From: an uncultured Eubacteriales bacterium
Lineage (GTDB): Bacteria; Bacillota; Clostridia; Oscillospirales; Oscillospiraceae
DNA: 64,000 bases
NCBI GenBank assembly: GCA_900319635.1
Contig: ONPF01000004.1
Location: 1-64,000 of the forward strand
Reading direction: 5' to 3'
Below the pieces are notes generated by a model. It ran no database searches. It was not told the origin of the DNA and worked only from the letters and a program-made list of their open reading frames with translations. This document shows, in pieces, positions 27,762-36,009 of the stretch. Each line of letters starts with the position of its first letter. The first letter of the stretch is position 1. The position numbers and the translations under genes were made by a program.

Positions 27762-28458
27762 GCGCACCAGTCGCACAGAGGACGGAACTGTGTGTCTCGC
27801 GGGGGACACACAGACCCGTCCCCAGTGCTCCGGTTTTTAGTTTCTAGTTTTTAGTTTTTAGGAGACGGGAGAGACGGGGCGACCTTTGGTCGCCCGCCTT
27901 TGGCCCCCTTGCCTAAAGGGGGCTGTCGCCCGAGCAGCGCGAGGGTGACTGGGGGATATTTCGTCCTCCGGCTCCGTCGGAACGGAGAGCATCTCCTTAT
28001 CGTATCCCCCCGCCCCAGTTTGCGAACTGGGGCACCCCCCTCTAGGCGAGGGGGGCTTTGCGCCAGTTCCCGCCGTCTCGCACAGAGGACGGAACTGTGT
28101 GTCTCGCGGGGGACACACAGACCCGTCCCCAGTGCTCCAATTGTTCCTCCCCCAGCGGGGGAGGATGTCGACGCGCGGGCAGCGTGCGACGTTCCCAGCT
28201 CTGCTGTCGCTTGCGACAGGTGAGGGAGAAGGTTACCCGATCAACCGGCTAAACCGAAGCGGCAAGCTTCTCCCTCATCACCCGCTTCGCGGGAGTGTTC
28301 GCTTCGCTCCTCTTTTGCCTGCAAAACCTGCCACCGGCAGCTTTTGCTTCGGCAAAAGTCCCCGCTGGGGGAAGCACAGACGCGTGTCCGACAGACGGAC
28401 GACCAATGGTCGTCCCTACGGGTTCGCGATGACAGAAATCAACTTTGTCTACAATCTG
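27762..28458. repeat. Gene-free repeat region with exact 61-bp direct repeat
   Basis: About 700 bp without a gene. An exact 61-bp sequence occurs at 27771-27831 and 28078-28138; each copy contains the hairpin CTGTGTGTC/GGACACACAG. It is followed by a TTTTTAG-type heptad array (27833-27861), a GGCGACCTTTGGTCGCC palindrome (27877-27893), two CCCCCAGCGGGGG-type modules (28143 and about 28360), and a CGACCAATGGTCG palindrome (about 28407). The last block (28425-28458) matches 72-105. Confidence 0.75.
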
Positions 28459-28489
28459 AGACGCCCTGCCGCACGGCAGGGCGTCTGTT
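28459..28489. terminator. Hairpin between repeat region and galT
   Basis: AGACGCCCTGCCG (28459-28471) pairs with CGGCAGGGCGTCT (28474-28486), then TGTTTC. It could act on either strand; it lies just beyond the galT stop on the minus strand. It occupies the same place in its repeat as the terminator at 111-135. Confidence 0.6.
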
Positions 28490-28532
28490 TCAATGATTAT
28501 AGTTTACATAACAATAATAATACAAATTATCG

Positions 28533-30020
28533 TCAACCGATCCGGTTCACCGCGTCCACGAAGCGCAGGAAGGCGGCCTTGCCCTCCTCGTTCCGCTTGT
28601 AGACGCCCGCGTCGCAGAGCACCTGCAGGAACACAGCGCCGACCTCCTTGTGCAGCAGCAGCTCGGCGTTGGCCTCCGTGAAGCTGTAGCGGCCCATGAG
28701 CTCCTCCGCCCAGTCGGCGTGAGCGGCGGTGAGGGGATTCTGGCGCAGGTCTTCCCCGGCCAGGATCGCCCGCCGCAGCTCCTCCAGCTCGGTTTTCAGG
28801 CGAGAGGGCAGTACGGCCAGACCCATCACCTCGATGAGGCCGATATTCTCCTTCTTGATGTGGTGCAGGTTCTGGTGGGGGTGGTAGAGACCGAGGGGGT
28901 ATTCCTCGGTGGTCAGATTGTTGCGCAGCACCAGATCCAGCTGATAATCCTCGCCCCGCCGCCGGGCGATGGGGGTGATGGTGTTGTGGGGCACGCCCTC
29001 GGTCTCGGCGTAGATCACGGCGCTCTCGTCGGTATAGCCCCGCCAGCAGCCCAGGATCCTGTCCGCCAGCTCCGCCAGGCGGAAGCGATCCGCCCCGGTG
29101 AGGCGCAGCACGGACATGGGCCACTTGACGATGCCGGCCTTCACGTCCTCATAGCCCTTGAAGGCGACCTCCGTCTCCACCGGGGCCTTGGCCATGGCGA
29201 ACTCATAGCGGCCGCCCTGGAAATGGTCGTGGCTCAGGATGGAGCCGCCCACGATGGGCAGATCCGCGTTGGAGCCCACGAAGTAGTGGGGGAACTGGGT
29301 CACGAAGTCGAAGAGCTTCAAAAAGGCCGCCTTGTCGATCTTCATGGGGGTGTGCTGGGCGTTAAAGACGATGCAATGCTCATTGTAGTACACATAGGGG
29401 GAATACTGCCAGTACCAGGGAGAACCGTTGATCTCCAGGGGGATGATCCGGTGGTTCTGCCGCGCGGGGTGGTTCATGCGCCCGGCGTAGCCCTCGTTCT
29501 CCGCGCAGAGCTGGCACTTGGGGTAGCCGGACTGGGGCGCGAGGCGCGCCGCGGCGATGGCCCGGGGGTCCTTCTCGGGCTTGGAGAGATTGATGGTCAC
29601 GTCCAGATCCCCGTACTCGCAGGGGTAGACCCACTTGCGGTCCCGGGCGATCCGATCCCGGCGGATGTAGTTGGTATCGCAGCTGAACTGATAGTACCAG
29701 TCGGTGGCCGCCTCGGGGCTGTGCTCGTAGAGCGCCCGGAAAATGGCCCGCACCTCGTGGGGCGGGGGCAGGATGGCGCCCATGAGCCTGGTGTCGAAGA
29801 GATCCCGGGCGGTGATGTTGTCCTCAATGATACCCCGGCGCACCGCGTCGTCGGTGAGAGCGCCCAGAATTTCGGGCAGCTCCGCCTCGACAGGCTCACC
29901 CTCGGCCTCGTCCAGCCCCATCACCTCCAGCAGGCGGTTATAAGCCCAGAGCTCGTCTCCCTCCTGGATGAGTCCGTGCTCCAGCGCGTAATCTACCAGC
30001 GCGTCAAGATAGCCCTTCAT
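28533..30020 (-). CDS. galT: UDP-glucose-hexose-1-phosphate uridylyltransferase (class II GalT)
   Basis: The Leloir-pathway enzyme that swaps UMP between UDP-glucose and galactose-1-phosphate. The product is 495 aa, the length of the Firmicutes class II form. Landmarks are SGYPKCQLCAENEGY, NHRIIPLEINGSPWYWQ, YYNEHCIVFNAQHTPM, HYFVGSNADLPIVGGSILSH (kept in blocks) and the HDHFQGGRYEF motif containing the nucleophilic His region. It starts at 30020, overlapping the galK stop by 4 nt. No galE or galM is nearby. Confidence 0.95.
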   Translation of the reverse strand: MKGYLDALVDYALEHGLIQEGDELWAYNRLLEVMGLDEAEGEPVEAELPEILGALTDDAVRRGIIEDNITARDLFDTRLMGAILPPPHEVRAIFRALYEHSPEAATDWYYQFSCDTNYIRRDRIARDRKWVYPCEYGDLDVTINLSKPEKDPRAIAAARLAPQSGYPKCQLCAENEGYAGRMNHPARQNHRIIPLEINGSPWYWQYSPYVYYNEHCIVFNAQHTPMKIDKAAFLKLFDFVTQFPHYFVGSNADLPIVGGSILSHDHFQGGRYEFAMAKAPVETEVAFKGYEDVKAGIVKWPMSVLRLTGADRFRLAELADRILGCWRGYTDESAVIYAETEGVPHNTITPIARRRGEDYQLDLVLRNNLTTEEYPLGLYHPHQNLHHIKKENIGLIEVMGLAVLPSRLKTELEELRRAILAGEDLRQNPLTAAHADWAEELMGRYSFTEANAELLLHKEVGAVFLQVLCDAGVYKRNEEGKAAFLRFVDAVNRIG

Positions 30021-31201
30021 GCCTGCACCTCCTCCAGCAGAACGCCGCCCTGGGGGCGGATGGAGAGCACCTGGCAGCTGCCCTCACCCAGCACCGCCTC
30101 CATGCCGGCCTTGAAGCCGTCCAGCAGCTCCAGGGGCACAAAGGCCTGGATGGTGCCGGCAAAGCCGCCGCCGTGGACGCGCACGGCGCCCCGACCCTGC
30201 AGCAGCCGGGAGGCCAGCGCCAGACTCAGCGCCAGCTCCTGGTGCCGGGTGCTGCCCGTGGGCACCACGTTCTGCAGATAGAGCCAGCTGGAGCGGCCGG
30301 ACTCATTCACCAGACTGAGGAAGCGGGCGAAATCATTGGCCTTCAGCGCCTCCACCTGCTGGCAGACCCGGCGGTTGTCGTCAAAGAAATGCATGGCGCG
30401 CAGGGCCGCCCGGTCGCCGGCAGCGGCGCGCACCTCGGGCAGGCGGGCGTAGAATTCCGCCTCGTCCACCTGACGCAGATGGGCTTTCCCGAAAACGCGG
30501 CAGACCTCCCCCATTTCCCGGGGAATGGCGGCGTACTCATCGGTGAGGTCGGCGTGGTCGGCGCCGGAGTTCACGATGCAGAGAGCGTGGCCGCAGGAAG
30601 CGAAGTCGAAGTCCAGGGGCTCCACCACGGGGTGCTCCCGGTCGGCAAAGTCGATGGTCACGATGCCGCCCACGGAGGAGGCCATCTGATCCATCAGCCC
30701 GCAGGGCTTGCCGAAGTAGACGTTCTCGGCATACTGGCCGATCTGGGCGATCTGAACGGCGTCGAGACCGCAGCCGTCCAGGTGATTGATGATCGTGCCG
30801 ATGAGCACCTCGAAGGCGGCGGAAGAGGAGAGGCCGCTGCCCGGGAGCACCCGGGAAGAGACAAAGGCGTCAAAGCCGGAGACCTTGTGTCCCAAGGCGG
30901 TGATGCGCCCGGCCACGCCCCGGATCAGGCTCAGGGTGCTGCCATACTCCGCCTCGCTGGGAGCGAGATCCTTCAGCGCCACGGCGCAGAGGGGATAGCC
31001 CTCGGACTGGACGCGGATCACGTCCTCCCCGTTGGGGGCGACTGCTGCGACGGTGTCCACGCTGACGGCGCCGGCCAGCACCCGACCCAGCTGGTGGTCG
31101 GTGTGGTTGCCGCCCAGCTCGGTGCGGCCGGGGGCGGAAAAAACGAAGCGCGGACTTCTGGAATAAGTGGAAGCAAATTGCTGCTTGATCATTTCATACA
31201 T
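30017..31201 (-). CDS. galK: Galactokinase
   Basis: A GHMP-family kinase that phosphorylates galactose at C1, 394 aa. The galactokinase signature FSAPGRTELGGNHTDHQ lies near 22-38 and fixes substrate choice. The ATP loop VLPGSGLSSSAAFEV is near 117-131, and the third motif RVHGGGFAGTIQAF is near 340. ATG 31201 follows GGAGG on the minus strand with a spacer of about 10 nt. It is the promoter-proximal gene of galK-galT. Confidence 0.96.
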   Translation of the reverse strand: MYEMIKQQFASTYSRSPRFVFSAPGRTELGGNHTDHQLGRVLAGAVSVDTVAAVAPNGEDVIRVQSEGYPLCAVALKDLAPSEAEYGSTLSLIRGVAGRITALGHKVSGFDAFVSSRVLPGSGLSSSAAFEVLIGTIINHLDGCGLDAVQIAQIGQYAENVYFGKPCGLMDQMASSVGGIVTIDFADREHPVVEPLDFDFASCGHALCIVNSGADHADLTDEYAAIPREMGEVCRVFGKAHLRQVDEAEFYARLPEVRAAAGDRAALRAMHFFDDNRRVCQQVEALKANDFARFLSLVNESGRSSWLYLQNVVPTGSTRHQELALSLALASRLLQGRGAVRVHGGGFAGTIQAFVPLELLDGFKAGMEAVLGEGSCQVLSIRPQGGVLLEEVQA

Positions 31202-31238
31202 ATTTTTTTATCCTCCGGGATCGTAAAAATCCACGGTG

Positions 31239-31267
31239 AAGATACCATAAAAACGCCCGCAGGTCAA
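31239..31267 (-). promoter_or_regulatory. Promoter of galK-galT
   Basis: On the minus strand, TTGACC (31262-31267), 17-bp spacer, TATCTT (31239-31244). It lies back to back with the promoter at 31320. Confidence 0.72.
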
Positions 31268-31319
31268 CGGGGCAGGGGAAGAAAAGCGCGGGGATGGCGA
31301 AAATAAACCGGCGGGGCGA

Positions 31320-31348
31320 TTGACCGTCATTTTGGATTCTGGTATAAT
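31320..31348 (+). promoter_or_regulatory. Promoter of the PqqD/kinase/exporter operon
   Basis: TTGACC (31320-31325), 17-bp spacer, TATAAT (31343-31348) with TGG directly before it, an extended -10. A strong promoter. Confidence 0.85.
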
Positions 31349-31401
31349 ATCCTGGGATAAAAGGGAAGGGTTCCCAGGGAAATGTACAGGGAGCGGAGAC
31401 A

Positions 31402-32376
31402 ATGAGAAGAGAAGGCTGGTGGCACACGCCGCTGATCCTGCTGGTGGCGGCATTGGTGCTGTTTGGATTGGTATTTCTTGAGCTCAGGGCTCGGGCGGCC
31501 AGAGCCCAGCGGGAGGAGATCCTGCTGCGGGCCGAGCCTCTGGAGCTGGAGCGGGACAGGCTGACGCTTCAGCGGGATCAGCGCCAGGCGGAGGTGGACA
31601 AGCTCTCCCGCGCCCTGGCCACGGAGCAGCTGCTGTTTCTGGAGCCGGATCCGCTGCTGATGACGGAGGTCTTTCCCCTCCTGCAGGAGCGGGGGCTCCC
31701 CGGCGTGCTGGGTCTCTCTGCGGGCAAGCTCCCCGGCGACCCGGGACAGATCAGCAGGGAAGACTATGACAGGCTCCTGGCAGCAGGCTGGGAAAGCTGC
31801 CTGGTCTATGAGGGGGGCGATGACTTCGCCGCCTGGGATCGGGACATGAGCGCGCGCCTGGCCGCCGCCGGGATCGAGAAGCCCAGAACCGTGTATTTCC
31901 CCGAGGATCGCTACGACGCCGCGCTGGATCCCCAGATCCTCGAGTGCGGCTACACCGTGGCCGTCCACCATGGGGAGAGCTTCCGCCCCCTGATCGCCGG
32001 GGAGGTGGAGGGGGAGCTTTGGCTCACCGGCGCCCACCCCTGGAACTACGAGGGCGTCCGGGAGCAGATCCGCAGCGTGGTGAACAAAGGCGGCCAGCAC
32101 TGCTATACCCTGCGCTTCACGGAAGGCCGGGAGGCGTATCGTGCCGATTCTTTTCAGAACATGCTGAATTTTATTCAGCCCTTCCTGGACGAGGGGCAGC
32201 TTGTGGTGACGGGCTTTCAGCACGCCCGGGCGCTGCACGACCCGGCGCTGAACGGCGCCGATGCGGCCAGAGGACAGTGGCTGCAGGAGAAAGCGGAGCT
32301 GGACGATAGGATCCACGAGCTGGACGGGCAGATCCAGGCGATCTATGCCGAATGGAACGGAGAAGCGGATGACTGA
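31402..32376 (+). CDS. Membrane-anchored polysaccharide-deacetylase-like protein
   Basis: A 324-aa product with one N-terminal membrane helix (about 10-27), a coiled-coil stalk (about 30-75, heptads rich in Arg, Glu and Leu) and an outer domain resembling the NodB/polysaccharide deacetylase fold: LLQERGLPGVLGLSAG, then ISREDYDRLLAAGWESC. The metal and catalytic residues of that family (the DD pair and the HxxxH) are not visible, so it may be an inactive relative. A C-terminal second coil (about 290-318) follows. It is the first gene of the operon and overlaps the kinase gene by 8 nt. The fold call is moderate. Confidence 0.6.
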   Translation: MRREGWWHTPLILLVAALVLFGLVFLELRARAARAQREEILLRAEPLELERDRLTLQRDQRQAEVDKLSRALATEQLLFLEPDPLLMTEVFPLLQERGLPGVLGLSAGKLPGDPGQISREDYDRLLAAGWESCLVYEGGDDFAAWDRDMSARLAAAGIEKPRTVYFPEDRYDAALDPQILECGYTVAVHHGESFRPLIAGEVEGELWLTGAHPWNYEGVREQIRSVVNKGGQHCYTLRFTEGREAYRADSFQNMLNFIQPFLDEGQLVVTGFQHARALHDPALNGADAARGQWLQEKAELDDRIHELDGQIQAIYAEWNGEADD

Positions 32377-33112
32377 GTTTACGGTAAAGCTGGCGGACAT
32401 TCCCCTGCGGATCCGGACGATCCACCCGGAGCTGCGGCACTTTCTGCGGGACTGGCTCTCGGCGGAGGAGCCGGAGCTGACGCTGGAGATGCAGCCGGCG
32501 GACATCGAACGGGAGCGGCAGCTGGATGCGGAAAATCGTGCCCTGGAGGGGCTGCCCCCCTCCCGCTCGTCAGACTGCAATCTGGAGATGCTGGCGGTCT
32601 ACCGGAAGCTGGCGGAGGAGCTGGTGGAGCGGGATATCCTGCTGTTTCACGGCTCCGTCATCGCCGTGGACGGCAAGGCCTATCTCTTCACCGCCAAAAG
32701 CGGCACCGGCAAGAGCACCCACACCCGCCTCTGGCGTGAGGCTTTCGGGCAGCGGGCGGTGATGATCAACGACGACAAGCCCCTGCTCCGTGTGGGCGAG
32801 GGGGGCGTCACCGCCTACGGCACCCCCTGGAACGGCAAGCACCGCCTGGGCGGCAATCTCTCCGCCCCGCTGAAGGCGCTCTGCGTCCTCACCCGGGACG
32901 AGAGAAATCACATCGAACGCATCACGCTGGAGGACGCCTTTCCCATGCTCTTCCAGCAGTGCTATCAGCCGGAGCAGGCGGAGAAGATCCCCCGGGTGCT
33001 GACGCTGCTGGAGCGCCTGGGCAAAACCGTCGGATTATACCGTCTGGGCTGCAATATGGAGCCCGAGGCGGCGATCATATCCTATCAAGGAATGCAGGAG
33101 GAAGAAACATGA
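32369..33112 (+). CDS. HPr-kinase-like serine kinase
   Basis: A 247-aa protein related to the C-terminal domain of HPr kinase/phosphorylase, like the stand-alone kinases found in peptide-modification clusters. The Walker A motif is FTAKSGTGKSTHTRLW (near 109-124), followed by VMINDDKPLLR and an AYGTPWNGKHRLGGN block typical of this subgroup. The N-terminal 90 residues form a separate domain. It overlaps both neighbours (8 nt and 4 nt). In lasso-peptide clusters such kinases phosphorylate the precursor; here the substrate is unknown. Confidence 0.82.
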   Translation: MTEFTVKLADIPLRIRTIHPELRHFLRDWLSAEEPELTLEMQPADIERERQLDAENRALEGLPPSRSSDCNLEMLAVYRKLAEELVERDILLFHGSVIAVDGKAYLFTAKSGTGKSTHTRLWREAFGQRAVMINDDKPLLRVGEGGVTAYGTPWNGKHRLGGNLSAPLKALCVLTRDERNHIERITLEDAFPMLFQQCYQPEQAEKIPRVLTLLERLGKTVGLYRLGCNMEPEAAIISYQGMQEEET

Positions 33113-33372
33113 AGCTGAAACCCGGATTTATCACCCACAACGTGGGCAAGGAGCAGATGATGGTGGCGGCCGGCCCCGCCGCGAAGCAGTTTCACGGCCT
33201 GGTGCGCTCCAACGAGACCGCGGCCTTTATCGTCAACTGCCTCAAGAAGGAGACCACGGAGGAGGCCATCGTGGAGGCCATGCTGGAGCAGTATGACGCG
33301 CCGCGGGAGACCGTCGCCCGGGACGTGCACCGGGTGGTGGAGCAGCTGCGCCAGATCGGTGCCCTGGCATGA
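33109..33372 (+). CDS. PqqD family peptide-chaperone protein
   Basis: A small PqqD-like protein of 87 aa, the RiPP recognition element fold that binds leader peptides. The pattern is typical: an N-terminal strand segment (FITHNVGKEQMMVAAG), LVRSNETAAFIVNCLKKETT with the usual turn, then helices rich in Glu and Val ending DVHRVVEQLRQIGAL. It starts at ATG 33109, after AGGAGGAAG, and overlaps kinase and peptidase genes by 4 nt each. No precursor peptide gene is seen next to it. Confidence 0.88.
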   Translation: MKLKPGFITHNVGKEQMMVAAGPAAKQFHGLVRSNETAAFIVNCLKKETTEEAIVEAMLEQYDAPRETVARDVHRVVEQLRQIGALA

Positions 33373-33815
33373 CGAGCTTCGAGGAAGAGCTGGCGCGATC
33401 CGGCAGCATCGTCTTTACCAACAGGGGCGTCAGCATGATGCCCCTGCTGCGCCAGAACCGGGATCTGATGGTCATCGAGAAGAAGGGAGCGTCGCGCTGC
33501 AAAAAGTATGACGTGATCCTCTTCAAGCGGGGCGAGAAATATGTGCTGCACCGGATCCTCAAGGTGCGGGAGCGGGACTACTATGTGGCGGGGGACAACT
33601 GCCGCAAGGGCGAGAGTGTGAAGGAGAGCCAGATCCTGGGCATCCTGACCCAGGTGGTGCGGGACGGGAAGACCGTCACCCCCGAGGATCCCGCCTACCG
33701 GCGCTACGTCCGCCTCTGGTGCGGCCTGTACCCGCTCCGCATGGGCCTGTTCTTCCTGCGGGACGGGGCGCGGCATGTGGCCCGCCGGGCAAAAAAACTG
33801 CTGAAACGGAACTGA
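33369..33815 (+). CDS. S24/S26 family signal-peptidase-like protease
   Basis: A 148-aa protein with the signal peptidase I fold in short form. The nucleophile Ser lies in NRGVSMMPLL (near residue 22), and the second catalytic block is YDVILFKRGEKYVLHRIL (near 48-65), with HR in the place where Lys sits in bacterial SPase I, as in archaeal or SipW-type enzymes. GDN near 75 completes the strand. A C-terminal hydrophobic segment (LWCGLYPLRMGLFF) may bind the membrane. In this operon it could remove a leader peptide. Confidence 0.82.
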   Translation: MTSFEEELARSGSIVFTNRGVSMMPLLRQNRDLMVIEKKGASRCKKYDVILFKRGEKYVLHRILKVRERDYYVAGDNCRKGESVKESQILGILTQVVRDGKTVTPEDPAYRRYVRLWCGLYPLRMGLFFLRDGARHVARRAKKLLKRN

Positions 33816-33818
33816 GCC

Positions 33819-35507
33819 ATGAAAAAACAGGAGACTGCGCTGCGCTGGCTGAGCCGGACGGCGGGGAAGGACAAACTGTATATCGGCCTCCTGGTGCTGA
33901 CCCAGGCCATTCTGGGCGGCAGCGGGGTGCTCTACGCCGTGCTGCTGCGGGATCTGATCGACGCGGCGGTGGCCCACAGCCGGGACGGCATGTGGCGCAG
34001 CGCGGTATATCTGGTGCTGCTGGTGCTCTCGCAGCTGCTGCTGCGGGCGCTGAGCCGCTTTTTGCGGGAGTTTTCCGCCTCCAGTCTGGAAAACCGCTTC
34101 AAGAAGCGCCTGTTCTCCTGCCTGCTGCGGAAGGACTACGCCTCCGTCACCGCCGTCCACTCCGGCGAGTGGATGAACCGCCTGACCAGCGACACCGCCG
34201 TGGTCTCAAAGGCCCTGGTGAACCTGCTGCCGAATCTGGCGGGGATGCTGGTGCGCCTCATCGGCGCGCTGGCGGCGCTGTTGATCCTGGAGCCCAAATT
34301 CGCCGCCATCCTGATCCCCGGGGGACTTTTGCTGATGGCGCTGACCTACAGCTTCCGCCGGGTGCTCAAGGCCCTGCACAAGCGCATCCAGGAGGCGGAC
34401 GGCGCCCTGCGGATCTTCCTGCAGGAGCGGCTGGGGAGCCTCTTGGTGCTGCGCAGCTTCGGCGCGGAGGAGCGCAGCGGAGAGCTGGCGGAGGAGCGGA
34501 TGAAGAAGCACCGCGCCGCCCGCATGCGCCGCAACCACATCTCGAACCTATGCAATGTTGGCTTCGGCCTGGTGATCCAGGGGGCCTACCTGGGCGCCGC
34601 CATCTACTGCGCCATCGGGCTCTTCAACAGCACCCTCAGCTACGGCACCCTCATGGCGATTTTGCAGCTGGTGGGGCAGATCCAGGCGCCCTTCTCCAAC
34701 ATCTCCGGCCTTGTGCCGGAGTATTACGGCATGATCGCCAGCGCCGAGCGCCTCATGGAGCCGGAGCGCTTTGAGGAGGACGAGGCTTCTCCCCGGAGCC
34801 ACGGGGAGATCCGCCGCTTTTACGGGGAGGAGTTTCGCGCCCTGGGCCTGCGGGACGCCTGCTTTACCTATCAGCCGCCGGTACGGGGGGAGGAGGATAC
34901 CCCCATGCCCGTGGTGCTGGAGCAGCTCTCGCTGGAGGTGCAGAAGGGCGAATTCGTCGCCTTCACCGGCCACTCCGGCAGCGGCAAGAGCACGGCGCTG
35001 AAGCTCCTCATGAGCCTCTACCCCCTGGACAGCGGAGCGCGCTATCTGAAAACCGGGACGGGGGAGCTGCCGCTGGACGCCTCCTGGCGTGGGCTCTTCG
35101 CCTATGTGCCCCAGGGCAACCAGCTTCTCAGCGGCACGATCCGGGAGATCGTGGCCTTTGGAGACGCGGATGGCATGCGGAAGGAGAAGGAGCTCTGGCG
35201 GGCGCTGCGCGTCGCCTGCGCGGAGGACTTTGTTTCCGCCCTGGACAAGGGGCTGGACAGCCCCCTGGGCGAGAGCGGCGCCGGCCTCTCCGAGGGGCAG
35301 ATGCAGCGTATCGCCATCGCCCGGGCGGTGTTTTCCGACCGGCCGGTGCTGCTGCTGGACGAGGCCACCAGCTCCCTGGACGCGGAGACGGAAAAGCGCG
35401 TGCTGGAAAATCTGCGCGCCATGACGGATCAGACCGTTCTCATCGTGACCCACCGCCCCGCCGCCCTCTCGATCTGCGACAAGCGCATCGACCTGGCCGG
35501 GGAGTAG
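33819..35507 (+). CDS. ABC exporter (fused membrane and ATPase domains)
   Basis: A 562-aa half-transporter. Six membrane helices lie in residues about 20-300, and the ATPase domain covers about 325-560, with Walker A GHSGSGKST (near 386), Q-loop VPQGNQLLSGT, signature LSEGQMQRIAIARA (near 487), Walker B VLLLDEATSSLD and H-loop THRPAA. There is no N-terminal C39 peptidase domain, so processing would fall to the S26 protease encoded 3 nt upstream. It is the last gene of the operon. Substrate unknown; a peptide is the likeliest guess. Confidence 0.9.
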   Translation: MKKQETALRWLSRTAGKDKLYIGLLVLTQAILGGSGVLYAVLLRDLIDAAVAHSRDGMWRSAVYLVLLVLSQLLLRALSRFLREFSASSLENRFKKRLFSCLLRKDYASVTAVHSGEWMNRLTSDTAVVSKALVNLLPNLAGMLVRLIGALAALLILEPKFAAILIPGGLLLMALTYSFRRVLKALHKRIQEADGALRIFLQERLGSLLVLRSFGAEERSGELAEERMKKHRAARMRRNHISNLCNVGFGLVIQGAYLGAAIYCAIGLFNSTLSYGTLMAILQLVGQIQAPFSNISGLVPEYYGMIASAERLMEPERFEEDEASPRSHGEIRRFYGEEFRALGLRDACFTYQPPVRGEEDTPMPVVLEQLSLEVQKGEFVAFTGHSGSGKSTALKLLMSLYPLDSGARYLKTGTGELPLDASWRGLFAYVPQGNQLLSGTIREIVAFGDADGMRKEKELWRALRVACAEDFVSALDKGLDSPLGESGAGLSEGQMQRIAIARAVFSDRPVLLLDEATSSLDAETEKRVLENLRAMTDQTVLIVTHRPAALSICDKRIDLAGE

Positions 35508-35518
35508 TGGGGGGAGTA

Positions 35519-35544
35519 GGGAGGCATGCCCTCATGCCTCCCTT
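35519..35544 (+). terminator. Hairpin after the exporter operon
   Basis: A perfect 10-bp stem, GGGAGGCATG (35519-35528) with CATGCCTCCC (35533-35542), loop CCCT, but only two T follow. A weak terminator or a transcript end stabiliser. Confidence 0.5.
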
Positions 35545-35960
35545 AAAGTGAACAGTGAAGAGTGAAAAGAGAACAGTGAAGAGAGAATTCGCAGGGGCGG
35601 ATTCTCTCTTCGCTGTTCTCTGTCGCCCCCGTAGGGAGCGATCCCCAGATCGCTCCGCCAACCTGCGCCCGCGTCCGACAGGCGGGCGACCACAAGGGTC
35701 GCCCCTACGTCGTGAACGAAGGTTTCCCCGTAGGGGCGGCTATCAGCCGCCCGCCTGTTGGGCAAACGCCGGATCTGCGGCCGAGCAATGCTCGGCCCTA
35801 CGGGAAAAACGGGCGTCGGCCCCTACGGGGGAATGCGGATTGCCATGCCAGTGTGCGCACTGGCTCGCAATGACAAACGGGGGACGATGTGAACAGGGAA
35901 GAGGTACGAATTACTGTTCCCTGTTCCCTCTTCACTTTTCACTGTTATCTGTTCACTATA
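35545..35960. repeat. Composite repeat element with inverted heptad ends
   Basis: The left end is a GTGAACAGTGAAGAGTGAAA array (35549-35586); the right end is its inverse (TTCACTTTTCACTGTTATCT, 35932-35951). Between them are four or more CCGTAGGG-G-CG palindrome modules (near 35628, 35680, 35728 and 35780) and a TGCCATGCCAGTGTGCGCACTGG block. About 415 bp, no gene. Confidence 0.72.
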
Positions 35961-35996
35961 AGGCAACACCCCCGGATTGCTCCGGGGGTGTTGCCT
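35961..35996. terminator. Terminator of glnA
   Basis: A perfect 16-bp stem (35961-35976 with 35981-35996, TTGC loop) just beyond the glnA stop on the minus strand. The T-run is short on both strands. Confidence 0.75.
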
Positions 35997-36009
35997 TGTG
36001 TCAGGATGC

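Noticed and set aside
28533..31201. galK-galT as part of the neighbouring peptide-type operon
   Set aside because: They are divergent, with their own promoter at 31239-31267, and make a complete Leloir pair.
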